A stretch of 39,638 nt of DNA from a bacterium (GTDB lineage: Bacteria; Patescibacteriota; Saccharimonadia; Saccharimonadales; JAGQNK01), in contig JAKQHX010000037.1 in NCBI GenBank assembly GCA_029557815.1, forward strand, positions 1 to 39,638. Reading direction: 5' to 3'. Below are positions 18,218-26,665 of the stretch, piece by piece (the stretch's first letter is position 1; each line of letters starts with the position of its first letter). Both the position numbers and the translations under genes were made by a program. Below the pieces are notes generated by a model. The model had not been told where the DNA came from and searched no databases. It worked only from the letters and a program-made list of their open reading frames with translations.

Positions 18218-19825
18218 TTATTTACTGCTTTTTCCAGTAAAGAAGCGGGCTTTGATGTTTGCGATCTTATTCCTCAGGTCGTTACGGTATTCATAAGCAC
18301 CATAGCCAAGCACCGATGCACCGATCAGAACCAAAATTCCGTAGTTAACCATATTTTTGCCCGCAGCGCTTTCCTTATTATCCGCATTTGCCGAAGCAAG
18401 CGTAGCCGTAACCTTCCGGCAACGATTGGTCTCGGGGTTTCGCTCTTCACCCGCATCACATGGCTTGAGTGTTGTGCTGGCAGCCAAAATACTTCGGCAT
18501 CTGTTTGTCGCTGGGTTGCGTTCCTGGCCGGCTTTGCACGGCTTGAGTGCCGCACTCGCAAGTACCGCATTGCGGCAACGGTTTGTATCTGGATTTCTTA
18601 CCTGCCCCGGTCGACATGGCGTTAAGGTGCTCGCTGCGGCTACGATATTTTTACATCTATTGGTTTCCGGGTTGCGAAATTTCCCTGGCGCACACGGCGG
18701 CAGCTCTTCGTCGCCACCGCCCCGATCATCAGCAGCCGGAGGCGTCATTGGCATATTCTCGACTCCAGGAGTGATATTGTCAGTCGCTTGCCAGGAGCTT
18801 CCAATCAGCGCCCAAGACTCATTGTCTTTCATCGCTTTTGGGTACGAAAAAGGATATTCCGTGTTGCCGTTGATGAATAGTACCTCGCCGCCCGCGGCAT
18901 TAGGCAATGTAATACCTGTTACGCTGTCATAAAAGGCCCTGTATTCGCCAGGCTCCAGAAGGATATTCCCTGCGAAGGCATACGTTTTGCTGGTACCGCT
19001 CAATCCAAGCAGGCAGCCGTCCAGCATGATTGCCTTGTCCGTCGGGTTGTGAAGTTCTATAAACTCTCTGGCAGCATCTGCGCCTTCTGGATTGGGCAAA
19101 ATCTCACTAACAATAGCTCCGTCGCAAGCTGGCTGCACGTCCGGGACAGGGGGTTCCTCTTCCTCTTCTTCGGGATCATCGGGTACTTCTGGCTGGTCGG
19201 GAGTAAACCCTTTGCCTTCGGGAGACGTTGGAAAAGTTGCCGGTGCGAACTTGATTCCTGATGCATACAGCGGATCATTCGGCAAAATCCTCTTGATGGA
19301 ATATTCCGGCAAGAGTACAGAAGTTTTGGGCCATGTGCCAGTTGCCGCGGCCGAACCCCAGCCTACCAAGTCGAGCACTTCACCATCTTTGACCAAGCGT
19401 ACATGTCCACCACTCTTTGCCAAGAGGCCGGTCGTATTGGTCTTGGCAAAAAACATATCTGGTATCACTTCGTTTGGTCGAAAACCGTCGTAACTAATCA
19501 ATACACTGCCGTCTGCGGCAACCCGACCGTTTAAAACCGCCAATTCAGTAATCGTCGCCCCACTGGCCGAAATATATTCCAGCCTCCAATTATCCAGCCA
19601 TATATCAATCGGCAGTAGGTTACGAAGTTCTACGAACTCCTTCTTGCCGTCTTCGCTCATGCAGACAGGAGGGTTGTCGCTGACAAACGCTGCACACCCG
19701 CCAGTTTGAACCTCACTAATGACCAACGTTTCTGTCATACCTTCGTTGGCAGCCACGCTCGGGGCCGGAATAATCGACACGAATATTGACAATACAAAGA
19801 TTAGTATACTTAACCATTTACTCAT
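18218..19825 (-). CDS. Membrane-anchored lamin-tail-domain (LTD) surface protein with C-terminal 2-Cys repeats
   Basis: Signal peptide; two LTD-like modules (LVISEVQTGGCA...EFVELRNLLPIDIWLDNWRL; AIVSEILPNPEGADAAREFIELHNPTDKAIMLDGCLL); four Cx12C repeats; C-terminal TM and basic tail. Confidence 0.8.
   Translation of the reverse strand: MSKWLSILIFVLSIFVSIIPAPSVAANEGMTETLVISEVQTGGCAAFVSDNPPVCMSEDGKKEFVELRNLLPIDIWLDNWRLEYISASGATITELAVLNGRVAADGSVLISYDGFRPNEVIPDMFFAKTNTTGLLAKSGGHVRLVKDGEVLDLVGWGSAAATGTWPKTSVLLPEYSIKRILPNDPLYASGIKFAPATFPTSPEGKGFTPDQPEVPDDPEEEEEEPPVPDVQPACDGAIVSEILPNPEGADAAREFIELHNPTDKAIMLDGCLLGLSGTSKTYAFAGNILLEPGEYRAFYDSVTGITLPNAAGGEVLFINGNTEYPFSYPKAMKDNESWALIGSSWQATDNITPGVENMPMTPPAADDRGGGDEELPPCAPGKFRNPETNRCKNIVAAASTLTPCRPGQVRNPDTNRCRNAVLASAALKPCKAGQERNPATNRCRSILAASTTLKPCDAGEERNPETNRCRKVTATLASANADNKESAAGKNMVNYGILVLIGASVLGYGAYEYRNDLRNKIANIKARFFTGKSSK
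18410..18705 (-). repeat. Four tandem 26-aa (78-bp) protein-level repeats PCxxGxxRNPxTNRC(K/R)
   Basis: PCAPGKFRNPETNRCK / PCRPGQVRNPDTNRCR / PCKAGQERNPATNRCR / PCDAGEERNPETNRCR, exactly 26-residue period between the first three pairs. Confidence 0.85.
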
Positions 19826-19874
19826 AAAAGTAATGGTAGTATATGCAACTACTTCATGTCAAAAAGCTTTTGGT

Positions 19875-20606
19875 TTACGGTTCCAGTAGCCCTTCAGGAA
19901 TATCAAAATTAGTGTGGGTCGCCGTTACGTCGTCCAGGTCATCAAGCATATCCATGAGGCGCATGACTTTCTCCGCCGTAGCTTTGTCGGTTACTTCAAG
20001 GGTATTGTTTGGTACGTACGTGAGCTCCGCTTCGAGTATTTCAACGCCGGCACTTTTGAGCGCATCACGGACTTTTGCCAACTCTTTGGGGTCAGTATAT
20101 ATAACCGACCCATCACCATCTTCCTGCATGTCTTCCGCGCCCGCTTCGAGTGCCTGCATCATCAGCTCATCACCCCTTCCAACAACACGAATCATACCCC
20201 TGCGATCAAACTGAAATGCCACCGAACCCTTCTCTGCAATACTTCCGCCCGTTTTGGAAAATGCCAGCTTTACTTCTGGGTATGTACGGTTCAGGTTGTC
20301 CGTCGCGCACTCAACGAGAACAGCTACACCACCAGGACCGTAGCCCTCGTACATGACTTCTTGGATTTGTTCACCGCCCAGCTTGCCAGAACCGCGATCG
20401 ATAGCCCGTTGAATATTGTTCGCCGGCATGTTCGCAGCTTTGGCCTTATCGATTGCCAGACGCAAAGCAAAGTTCATGTCAGGATCGGCACCCCCTTTTG
20501 CGGCAACCGCAATCGCATTCCCAAGCTTGGTAAAGACCGCACCTCGCTTGGCATCCTCGATAGCCTTACCGCGATGAATCTTTGCCCATTTAGAATGTCC
20601 AGCCAT
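19875..20606 (-). CDS. yebC: YebC/PmpR family transcriptional/translational regulator
   Basis: MAGHSKWAKIHRGKAIEDAKRGAVFTKL...; YEGYGPGGVAVLVECATDNLNRT. Confidence 0.96.
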   Translation of the reverse strand: MAGHSKWAKIHRGKAIEDAKRGAVFTKLGNAIAVAAKGGADPDMNFALRLAIDKAKAANMPANNIQRAIDRGSGKLGGEQIQEVMYEGYGPGGVAVLVECATDNLNRTYPEVKLAFSKTGGSIAEKGSVAFQFDRRGMIRVVGRGDELMMQALEAGAEDMQEDGDGSVIYTDPKELAKVRDALKSAGVEILEAELTYVPNNTLEVTDKATAEKVMRLMDMLDDLDDVTATHTNFDIPEGLLEP

Positions 20607-20663
20607 GTACGTTCCTTGTTTAGCGTAATACCACTTAGCTATATTATATCACATCTACCCCTG

Positions 20664-22100
20664 TTATTCTACTACCGAGGGGAGCTTTTCAAATGCTACC
20701 TTTGATTTTTTACGCAAAACAAGTATCAAGCCAAGTGCAGCCATATACAATGCCACCAAAACGGCTAAGTTCACTCCCACTGCTTGTTGCGCCCAGGATG
20801 GCGAAGCAAAGAAACGGGTCGCCGAAACAATATAACCTAGCACCAGCTGCGCCGGAACTGCAAACCACGCCGCAATACTTCCAGACAGAATCAGCCCAGC
20901 CACGCCAGCTACAAAAGTTGCCAGCATGGCCAAGGGTATGAATGGTACAACGGCAATATTGGCGGCAAGGGCAACCAGCGACATATCACCAAACGTATAG
21001 AGGATGAGCGGCATCGCCATGATTTGGGCAGCCGTCGTTTCTATTGCAACCTGCATAAGCAGGGGCGGTAATTTCTGGCCGTAGAGTTGGGCTGACAACA
21101 ACGGCGCCAGGATCAGCACACCTGCAAAAGCCAAGAACGACAGCCACCACCCCAAATCGTACCAAATAAATAACGGGTTAAAGCCTGCCGTAAGGGCAGC
21201 CCCCAGTAAAATAATCAGCACTGGCTGGAAGCGCCTTCCGTAGTACCATGCGAGCAAGCTCAAAACCGTCACGACGCTTGCCCGTACCATCGACGGACTT
21301 GCGCCAGTGATTGCTAAAAACGTACATATCAGTACGATCGACCCGACAAATGCCTGGTACTTGGAATATTTTGCGAGCATCCGGCGAGCCAGTCGCACCA
21401 AGATCGTTAGGTTAAAGCCAGATGCCACCACGATGTGCGTCAAACCGGCAATCCGCAATTGCTCATCAAGGTCATCCGGCAAGGCAGAGCGAAGTCCGAC
21501 CAAAAACCCTAATCCTAGGCTCGCCTGTGGTTCCGGCAACACACTATACACAGCCGCAAAAAACTCTCGTCTGAGTGTCTCTATAGGTCCGCGTGCTCGC
21601 CCAACAATCTCAACGTCGGCAAAATACATCGAAGCTTGATAGTTCCCAAAACCCTCCAGCAGTTTACCCCCAATCCGCACCGTATCACCACGCCTCAAGC
21701 CGTTACTATGTGCCTTTACTCGTATCTGCCCCACCATGGCACGATCATTTATTACGACCGAGCCAACGCGGAAATCTTGCCGACCCTTATCGTCGTATAC
21801 CGGGTCGTCCAACACACGTCCGGCTACCACGACCTTACTATCAAAAAAAGCATCGTACTGAGCTACGTTCTGATACGCCATTTCTCCACGCCACAGCCCT
21901 AATGTAAAACCACACATAACCGCCAGGATGAGCGTCACGATTGTTCGCTGGCGGAATATCATTACGCCAACTACAGGTAGTAGCACTGTCACATAGGTCA
22001 GCGTACCGCCTGCTTGTTTTGCCCAGAAAAGCCCAACCAAAAACCCCAATAACCCAGCAGAAATAATGGTAGTTCTACGGAACCGCCGCCTTTGGTTCAT
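20664..22100 (-). CDS. comEC: ComEC/Rec2-family competence DNA channel protein (no metallo-beta-lactamase domain)
   Basis: OB-like N-terminal region VVVAGRVLDDPVYDD...RGDTVRIGGKL; competence domain LRIAGLTHIVVASGFNLTIL, ITGASPSMVRASVV; ends after the TM bundle at 478 aa. Confidence 0.88.
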   Translation of the reverse strand: MNQRRRFRRTTIISAGLLGFLVGLFWAKQAGGTLTYVTVLLPVVGVMIFRQRTIVTLILAVMCGFTLGLWRGEMAYQNVAQYDAFFDSKVVVAGRVLDDPVYDDKGRQDFRVGSVVINDRAMVGQIRVKAHSNGLRRGDTVRIGGKLLEGFGNYQASMYFADVEIVGRARGPIETLRREFFAAVYSVLPEPQASLGLGFLVGLRSALPDDLDEQLRIAGLTHIVVASGFNLTILVRLARRMLAKYSKYQAFVGSIVLICTFLAITGASPSMVRASVVTVLSLLAWYYGRRFQPVLIILLGAALTAGFNPLFIWYDLGWWLSFLAFAGVLILAPLLSAQLYGQKLPPLLMQVAIETTAAQIMAMPLILYTFGDMSLVALAANIAVVPFIPLAMLATFVAGVAGLILSGSIAAWFAVPAQLVLGYIVSATRFFASPSWAQQAVGVNLAVLVALYMAALGLILVLRKKSKVAFEKLPSVVE

Positions 22101-22107
22101 ACGCTTA

Positions 22108-22113
22108 AGTATA
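22108..22113 (-). promoter_or_regulatory. -10 box TATACT upstream of comEC
   Basis: TATACT 7 nt before the comEC ATG on the minus strand. Confidence 0.4.
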
Positions 22114-22129
22114 TCAATAGGTTGTCAAA

Positions 22130-22510
22130 TCACTTCTTTTTCTTGGCTGAACCTCTGTGCTGCATCTGTTTCTTTTCTTTCTCCAGTTTCTTATCGCTCT
22201 GATCCTCGGCTTCCAACAGATCTTTGCCCGTTACTCCCAGCTTCCTCATGATAGCGTCTTGTTTGATATTCAGGGCAAGATTATCACGGTTTTGGGTATT
22301 TTGGATTATAAATACCATAAGAAACGTAACAATGGTTGTACTGGTGTTGATTATGAGTTGCCATGTATCCGAAAATCCGAGCAGAGGCCCACTCAGTGCC
22401 CACAAGACAAGAGCCACCAACGCAGCTACAAAAACCCACGGCCGTCCAAGCGTCGCAGATGTCCTAGATGTAAATCGCGTGAAAATATCCGACTTCTTTC
22501 TGCTGTTCAT
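22130..22510 (-). CDS. Low-affinity iron permease family membrane protein
   Basis: FTRFTSRTSATLGRPWVFVAALVALVLWALSGPLLGFSDTWQLIINTSTTIVTFLMVFIIQNTQNRDNLALNIKQDAI; start at MNSRKK (22510). Confidence 0.8.
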   Translation of the reverse strand: MNSRKKSDIFTRFTSRTSATLGRPWVFVAALVALVLWALSGPLLGFSDTWQLIINTSTTIVTFLMVFIIQNTQNRDNLALNIKQDAIMRKLGVTGKDLLEAEDQSDKKLEKEKKQMQHRGSAKKKK

Positions 22511-22739
22511 ACATATACCTTTGTGATTAATTTTTGCTATAAGTAACAATAGGATAGTATTCCTTCCGCAGGTATCGGACAGTAATATATTTAACAGCAT
22601 TAAATGGTTGTACGACCGCTCCTTCACTAGGCGTACGCGGGCAGCTAACGGCACATTGACTTTTTGATAAAAATAAGGATAATGTAAGGAGTTAAATTCT
22701 GGTATATTGCCATTTTAAACAAATTACATTATCTAATCC

Positions 22740-22816
22740 GGGTCCATAGCTCAGCCGGTTAGAGCACCTGCCTTTTAAGCAGGGTGTCGTGGGTTCGAGT
22801 CCCACTGGACCCTCCA
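22740..22816 (+). tRNA. tRNA-Lys (anticodon TTT), CCA encoded
   Basis: Acceptor GGGTCCA/TGGACCC, anticodon stem CCTGC-ctTTTaa-GCAGG, T arm GTGGG-TTCGAGT-CCCAC, T-CCA 3' end. Confidence 0.96.
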
Positions 22817-22831
22817 ATCTAGAATCTAGTG

Positions 22832-22860
22832 AGAACCGTGCAAGCGGTTCTTTTGTTATT
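22832..22860 (+). terminator. Intrinsic terminator after tRNA-Lys
   Basis: AGAACCG-tgcaag-CGGTTCT followed by tttgttatt. Confidence 0.65.
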
Positions 22861-22868
22861 ATTAGGTA

Positions 22869-23321
22869 ATGAACGACTTCTTTAAGGGAGATGATAATTT
22901 TGTTGGTACAAAAGGACTAGTATTTATTGGTAATAAAGTCTTAATCTACCGAAGAGACGCCCAAGCTCCTAAATACCCTCTTCATTTAGACGTGCCAGGC
23001 GGAGGTGCGGAACCTAACGAAACTCCTTTTGAAACTTTCAAACGAGAGGTTAAAGAAGAATTCGGCTTAGACCTTACAGCAGAACAAGTTGTTTATAGTA
23101 GGCGCTATCAGAGCAGTCTTAACGCCAACGAGTTCGGTTGGTATGCTGTGGCTAAATTGCCCGAAGAACAAGTTAACCGAATAAAGTTTGGGAACGAGGG
23201 GTTGGAATACTTGTTAATGACACTAGAGGAGTTTCTGAAACAAGATGATGCTTGGCCAGCTTACCAAAAACGAGCCGAAGACTACGCAAATTCTTTAATG
23301 AACAACCCTCTGTTAGATTGA
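22869..23321 (+). CDS. NUDIX hydrolase
   Basis: Exact Nudix box GGAEPNETPFETFKREVKEEFGL (Gx5Ex7REUxEExGU). Confidence 0.92.
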   Translation: MNDFFKGDDNFVGTKGLVFIGNKVLIYRRDAQAPKYPLHLDVPGGGAEPNETPFETFKREVKEEFGLDLTAEQVVYSRRYQSSLNANEFGWYAVAKLPEEQVNRIKFGNEGLEYLLMTLEEFLKQDDAWPAYQKRAEDYANSLMNNPLLD

Positions 23322-23467
23322 AACTTAGTTGCAACAGTTTGCATCTTGCTCCTCTGCTTTCCCTTACTGACCCTGACGGGAAAGCCTGAACCAAAGAACC
23401 GACGGCAACTCTCTCTGCTCATGTACGTATCCAGAAGTTAATTGTTGGAGTTATTTCGATCGAGTAC

Positions 23468-23779
23468 CTACTCAATCTGCCTGACGATAACAGCCACAGG
23501 CGTACTACTGTAGTTGGCAATATGCATAGTAAGCGCAAGCCCTCGTCTTTCGGCCATACTTGTTATCTGCGCTACAACCGAACCGTTAGGAAACGGTTCT
23601 GGTTCAAACTCAACCGAGAAACCTTTTAAATGTTCAGGTTCTTTAAAGATTCCGAGTGGGAGGCGTGATTGCTCTTGCGGTTCTATAGATATTTTTCCGA
23701 TTAGTTTGCCAGGAGTTTGGGGTGAGTAGCCCTTAATGAAGCCTGGATTATCGATATACTCGTGCATCGTTTCCGCCAA
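23468..23779 (-). CDS. Hypothetical protein (103 aa)
   Basis: Only sizeable ORF in this interval; no recognised domain. Confidence 0.4.
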   Translation of the reverse strand: MAETMHEYIDNPGFIKGYSPQTPGKLIGKISIEPQEQSRLPLGIFKEPEHLKGFSVEFEPEPFPNGSVVAQITSMAERRGLALTMHIANYSSTPVAVIVRQIE

Positions 23780-23867
23780 TTTTTATTATTTGATACTAGT
23801 CATCGTCATCATATTATGCGACAAGCTGTCTGTAGATACAAGTCTGAAATAGCGACAAACTGTATGC

Positions 23868-24089
23868 ATGAACACCAAGGAGCGGTTCCTAAAAGATTTC
23901 GGCAAGAAACTAGCGGCTGCACGACATAAAAGAGGCTTGACCCAAGAAGAATTAGCGGATGTCATAGATGTACATCGAACGTATATCGGCTTTGTCGAAC
24001 AAGGAAAGCGCAACCCGACCATTGCAAACGTTCGGAAAATGGCCAAAGCCCTTAAGGTAGACCTGAGCGACTTGTTCAGGGGGCTGTAA
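23868..24089 (+). CDS. XRE/Cro-CI family helix-turn-helix regulator (73 aa)
   Basis: LAAARHKRGLTQEELADVIDVHRTYIGFVEQGKRNPTIANVRKMAKALKVDLSDLF. Confidence 0.92.
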   Translation: MNTKERFLKDFGKKLAAARHKRGLTQEELADVIDVHRTYIGFVEQGKRNPTIANVRKMAKALKVDLSDLFRGL

Positions 24090-24169
24090 GAGATGACTCC
24101 TGCTGCTAGCTAAATTTTCTGCTCATGTCAGCAGATCATAGCTTACCTTTTGGGATTTTTGACGCTTAG

Positions 24170-24658
24170 CTAACGGTGTTTTTTGTGCTTTTTGTCTGCT
24201 TTGTGTCGGTAGGTCAGCCACATAATGAGGAGCGTCAGTATAGCCGCTACGCCCACGATAATATTCTGAGATTCACGCAGCAAAGCGCCATACTGGTTAG
24301 CAAATACCTTTTCCTGCGCATTGCTGTCGAGTAACGGTAGACTAAGCGCAGCAAGTGTCAAGCCAGTCGCAACCAACAACGGGACATGTAGCAGTACTTT
24401 TGATGTGGGTAGGGTCCTTTTGAGTAGAAATAGGCTTAGCCCGACCGGCAAAAGCAGTAGGATACATTGAGCGAGCATGTGCGCATTTTGGCCACGTACT
24501 ATCATGCCAAGCGCCAACCCTGCGTCGTCTCCCAAGTACAATACAAGTAAGTTTCCAGCTGCCACACTCAAGAAAAGAAATACACCGCTCACCCTAAATA
24601 GCAAGGCAAGTAACACCGGCACAATGGCAATTACCGCCAAAAGAATCAGAGAGTCCAT
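24170..24658 (-). CDS. Hypothetical multi-TM membrane protein
   Basis: About five hydrophobic helices, basic C-terminus RHKADKKHKKHR; start at MDSLILL preferred. Confidence 0.6.
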   Translation of the reverse strand: MDSLILLAVIAIVPVLLALLFRVSGVFLFLSVAAGNLLVLYLGDDAGLALGMIVRGQNAHMLAQCILLLLPVGLSLFLLKRTLPTSKVLLHVPLLVATGLTLAALSLPLLDSNAQEKVFANQYGALLRESQNIIVGVAAILTLLIMWLTYRHKADKKHKKHR

Positions 24659-24692
24659 GAGCTCATGATAGCATAAGCACTTACTCAAATAC

Positions 24693-25241
24693 CTAGAACT
24701 TCAAGCGTTGCCCGACGTGCAGGTCAGCCGCCTTCACAATACCGCTATTCACTTCCACGACATAGCGCGCCGACTCCGGCCCACAGAAAGATTTCGGATA
24801 GGTATCTGGCGTGACGCCTTCTATCATGTATACGACTTCCTTCTGTTCACTTAGCCATAGTATGTCCAGGCTGAAGTTCATGTCCTTCATCCACATGCAA
24901 TACTCGGCCGGACGTATAAAATCAAACAACATGCCCTCGTCTTTGCCCATGGATTCGCGGCCCGAAAGTCCCAACGTACGCGCGCTGTTGGTTGAGGCTT
25001 TTTCCAGTCGGACACAATTGTCCAGCCTGTAGGCATCACCTTGTGTTTCAGGACTGAGAGCGGTCTTGGGTATACGAAAAGCACAGGCTGCATATGTCGA
25101 CTTAGGGCTAAAACGGTGAAAAACCAGCGCAACAAGCAACAGTGCCAATAGACTTGCCAGCACTACACGAACACGCCAATCACTGGCCCAACGCTTGATA
25201 CTATGCGCCAACTCGGTCGCGACGACGCTTGCCTCGTGCAT
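24693..25241 (-). CDS. DUF192 family protein with N-terminal TM
   Basis: ARTLGLSGRESMGKDEGMLFDFIRPAEYCMWMKDMNFSLDILWLSEQKEVVYM...VVEVNSGIVKAADLHVGQRLKF. Confidence 0.88.
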   Translation of the reverse strand: MHEASVVATELAHSIKRWASDWRVRVVLASLLALLLVALVFHRFSPKSTYAACAFRIPKTALSPETQGDAYRLDNCVRLEKASTNSARTLGLSGRESMGKDEGMLFDFIRPAEYCMWMKDMNFSLDILWLSEQKEVVYMIEGVTPDTYPKSFCGPESARYVVEVNSGIVKAADLHVGQRLKF

Positions 25242-26106
25242 TTTGCTCTACGTAATCAATTATTTTGCCTGCGACATCGCGTCCAGTAATGAGCTCCGGC
25301 GTCTTGAGACTTGCCGACGAATTAACCTCGAGTACGAGTGGGCCACGTTCACTGCGCATCATGTCCACACCGCATATAGGAAGTCCCATGGCTTTTGCGG
25401 CTTTTTGGGCCGTTTTGCGCTCTTCATCGGTCAGCTTGACTGGCATACCTTCACCGCCCTGATGCGTGTTTGAGCGAAAGTCATCATCCAGGCTCTGGCG
25501 TTTTACGCTCGCGACGACCTTGCCGCCGACCACGAGTGCACGGATGTCCATACCGGCCGATTCCTCGACGAATTCCTGTACAAGGAAGTTCACGCCTTCC
25601 ACATAAAAAGCCTGCATTACAGCTTGCGCCGCCTTCTTGGTCTCCGCCAGTACGACGCCGTTGCCGTGCGTGCCGCGAGCCACCTTGATAATGAGCGGTG
25701 TGCCACCGGCAAGCTCAATAACCTCGTCAAACTCTGACGTCTCACGGGCAAACACTGTCTTCGGCACGCCGACACCGTATTTTGCCAGCAGCTGATACGA
25801 CCGCAGCTTGTCGCGCGAACGGTTGATTGCGATTGAGCTCGAGGTCGTAAAGATACCTTGCATCTCAAACTGGCGTACTACTGAAGAACCGTACTTGGTA
25901 AAACTCTGGGCAATGCGTGGGATGATCGCATCGACATCAGTCAGCGGCTCGCCGTTGTAGTACACAACAGGATTGTCCTTTTCGATGGTCATGTAGCACT
26001 TGTTGTAGTTGATGACCCGCACATTATGACCACGCGCCAGAGCCACCTCTTTGAGGCGCTTCGTGGAATAATTTCCCGGACCTTTGGATAAGATAATAAT
26101 ATTCAT
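25201..26106 (-). CDS. RimK-family ATP-grasp ligase
   Basis: MNIIILSKGPGNYSTKRLKEVALARGHNVRVINY; LIIKVARGTHGNGVVLAETKKAA; FVEESAGMDIRALVVGGKVVAS; CGVDMMRSERGPLVLEVNSSASL. Confidence 0.92.
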   Translation of the reverse strand: MNIIILSKGPGNYSTKRLKEVALARGHNVRVINYNKCYMTIEKDNPVVYYNGEPLTDVDAIIPRIAQSFTKYGSSVVRQFEMQGIFTTSSSIAINRSRDKLRSYQLLAKYGVGVPKTVFARETSEFDEVIELAGGTPLIIKVARGTHGNGVVLAETKKAAQAVMQAFYVEGVNFLVQEFVEESAGMDIRALVVGGKVVASVKRQSLDDDFRSNTHQGGEGMPVKLTDEERKTAQKAAKAMGLPICGVDMMRSERGPLVLEVNSSASLKTPELITGRDVAGKIIDYVEQNARGKRRRDRVGA

Positions 26107-26118
26107 CGTCTTTGACTC

Positions 26119-26592
26119 TCAAGTTTCCTTCAGTTGCGACTGTAATGCCTGAGACCGGCTTTTTTCTCGTGCGGTAAGTGGTTTGCCCTTTTTGACATCC
26201 ACAATAAACTTTCCGTGTAGTACGTTGCGGCCCACAAGCACAGGATACACTTGTGAGCTTCTGTCTGCCAGCGTGAAAGTTGCCCGGATATTCTTTCCTG
26301 CTAATTTCGTGAGCAGTCTGACCTTGAAACGCTTCTCCGACTGTCCGTTAGAACTCGCCACAATCACCGACGCGTACTCATCAAATATATATACTTGACC
26401 GGAAAATGCTGGGTGTTCTTTTCCCAAAAAAACAACCTGCAATTTCCCATCAACTACCTTGGCACTCGATACCCAAATCGCCGACGTCTTTGCACCGGTG
26501 TCAATCCTAGCCGGCAAGCCATCAAGGCCAATTTCCGGAAAAGATATTGGCTCGGCACGTCCAATTACTTTTTTGGTAAGTTGCTTATCCAT
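26119..26592 (-). CDS. RimB/COG4067-type retropepsin-like (annotated 'ATP-dependent zinc') protease
   Basis: IGRAEPISFPEIGLDGLPARIDTGAKTSAIW (DTGA motif), VRLLTKLAGKNIRATFTLADRSSQVYPVLVGRNVLHGKFIVDV; start at 26592. Confidence 0.88.
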   Translation of the reverse strand: MDKQLTKKVIGRAEPISFPEIGLDGLPARIDTGAKTSAIWVSSAKVVDGKLQVVFLGKEHPAFSGQVYIFDEYASVIVASSNGQSEKRFKVRLLTKLAGKNIRATFTLADRSSQVYPVLVGRNVLHGKFIVDVKKGKPLTAREKSRSQALQSQLKET

Positions 26593-26602
26593 ATTATCTA
26601 CT

Positions 26603-26608
26603 ATTATA
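26603..26608 (-). promoter_or_regulatory. -10 box TATAAT upstream of the protease gene
   Basis: TATAAT 10 nt before the ATG (26592) on the minus strand. Confidence 0.5.
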
Positions 26609-26651
26609 GCATAATAAGCTGTATTTTTCAACATATTTTACGTTCATATGC

Positions 26652-26657
26652 TATCAT
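26652..26657 (+). promoter_or_regulatory. -10-like box TATCAT upstream of the orphan gene
   Basis: TATCAT 8 nt before the ATG at 26666. Confidence 0.35.
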
Positions 26658-26665
26658 TACCCAGT

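Noticed and set aside
19914-20705. 263-aa plus-strand ORF antisense to yebC
   Set aside because: Overlaps a confident yebC gene; no recognisable domain.
22115-22134. TTGACA near the comEC -10 box
   Set aside because: Only about 9 nt separate TTGACA and TATACT, too short for a sigma70 spacer.
23567-23626. Hairpin gaaccgttaggaaacggttc
   Set aside because: Lies inside the 103-aa ORF and has no T tract; likely chance.
23786-24046. 86-aa minus-strand ORF opposite the XRE regulator
   Set aside because: The HTH gene on the other strand is unmistakable.
22740-24692. Integrative element at tRNA-Lys
   Set aside because: No integrase and no duplicated tRNA 3' end found; kept only as a low-interest accessory patch.
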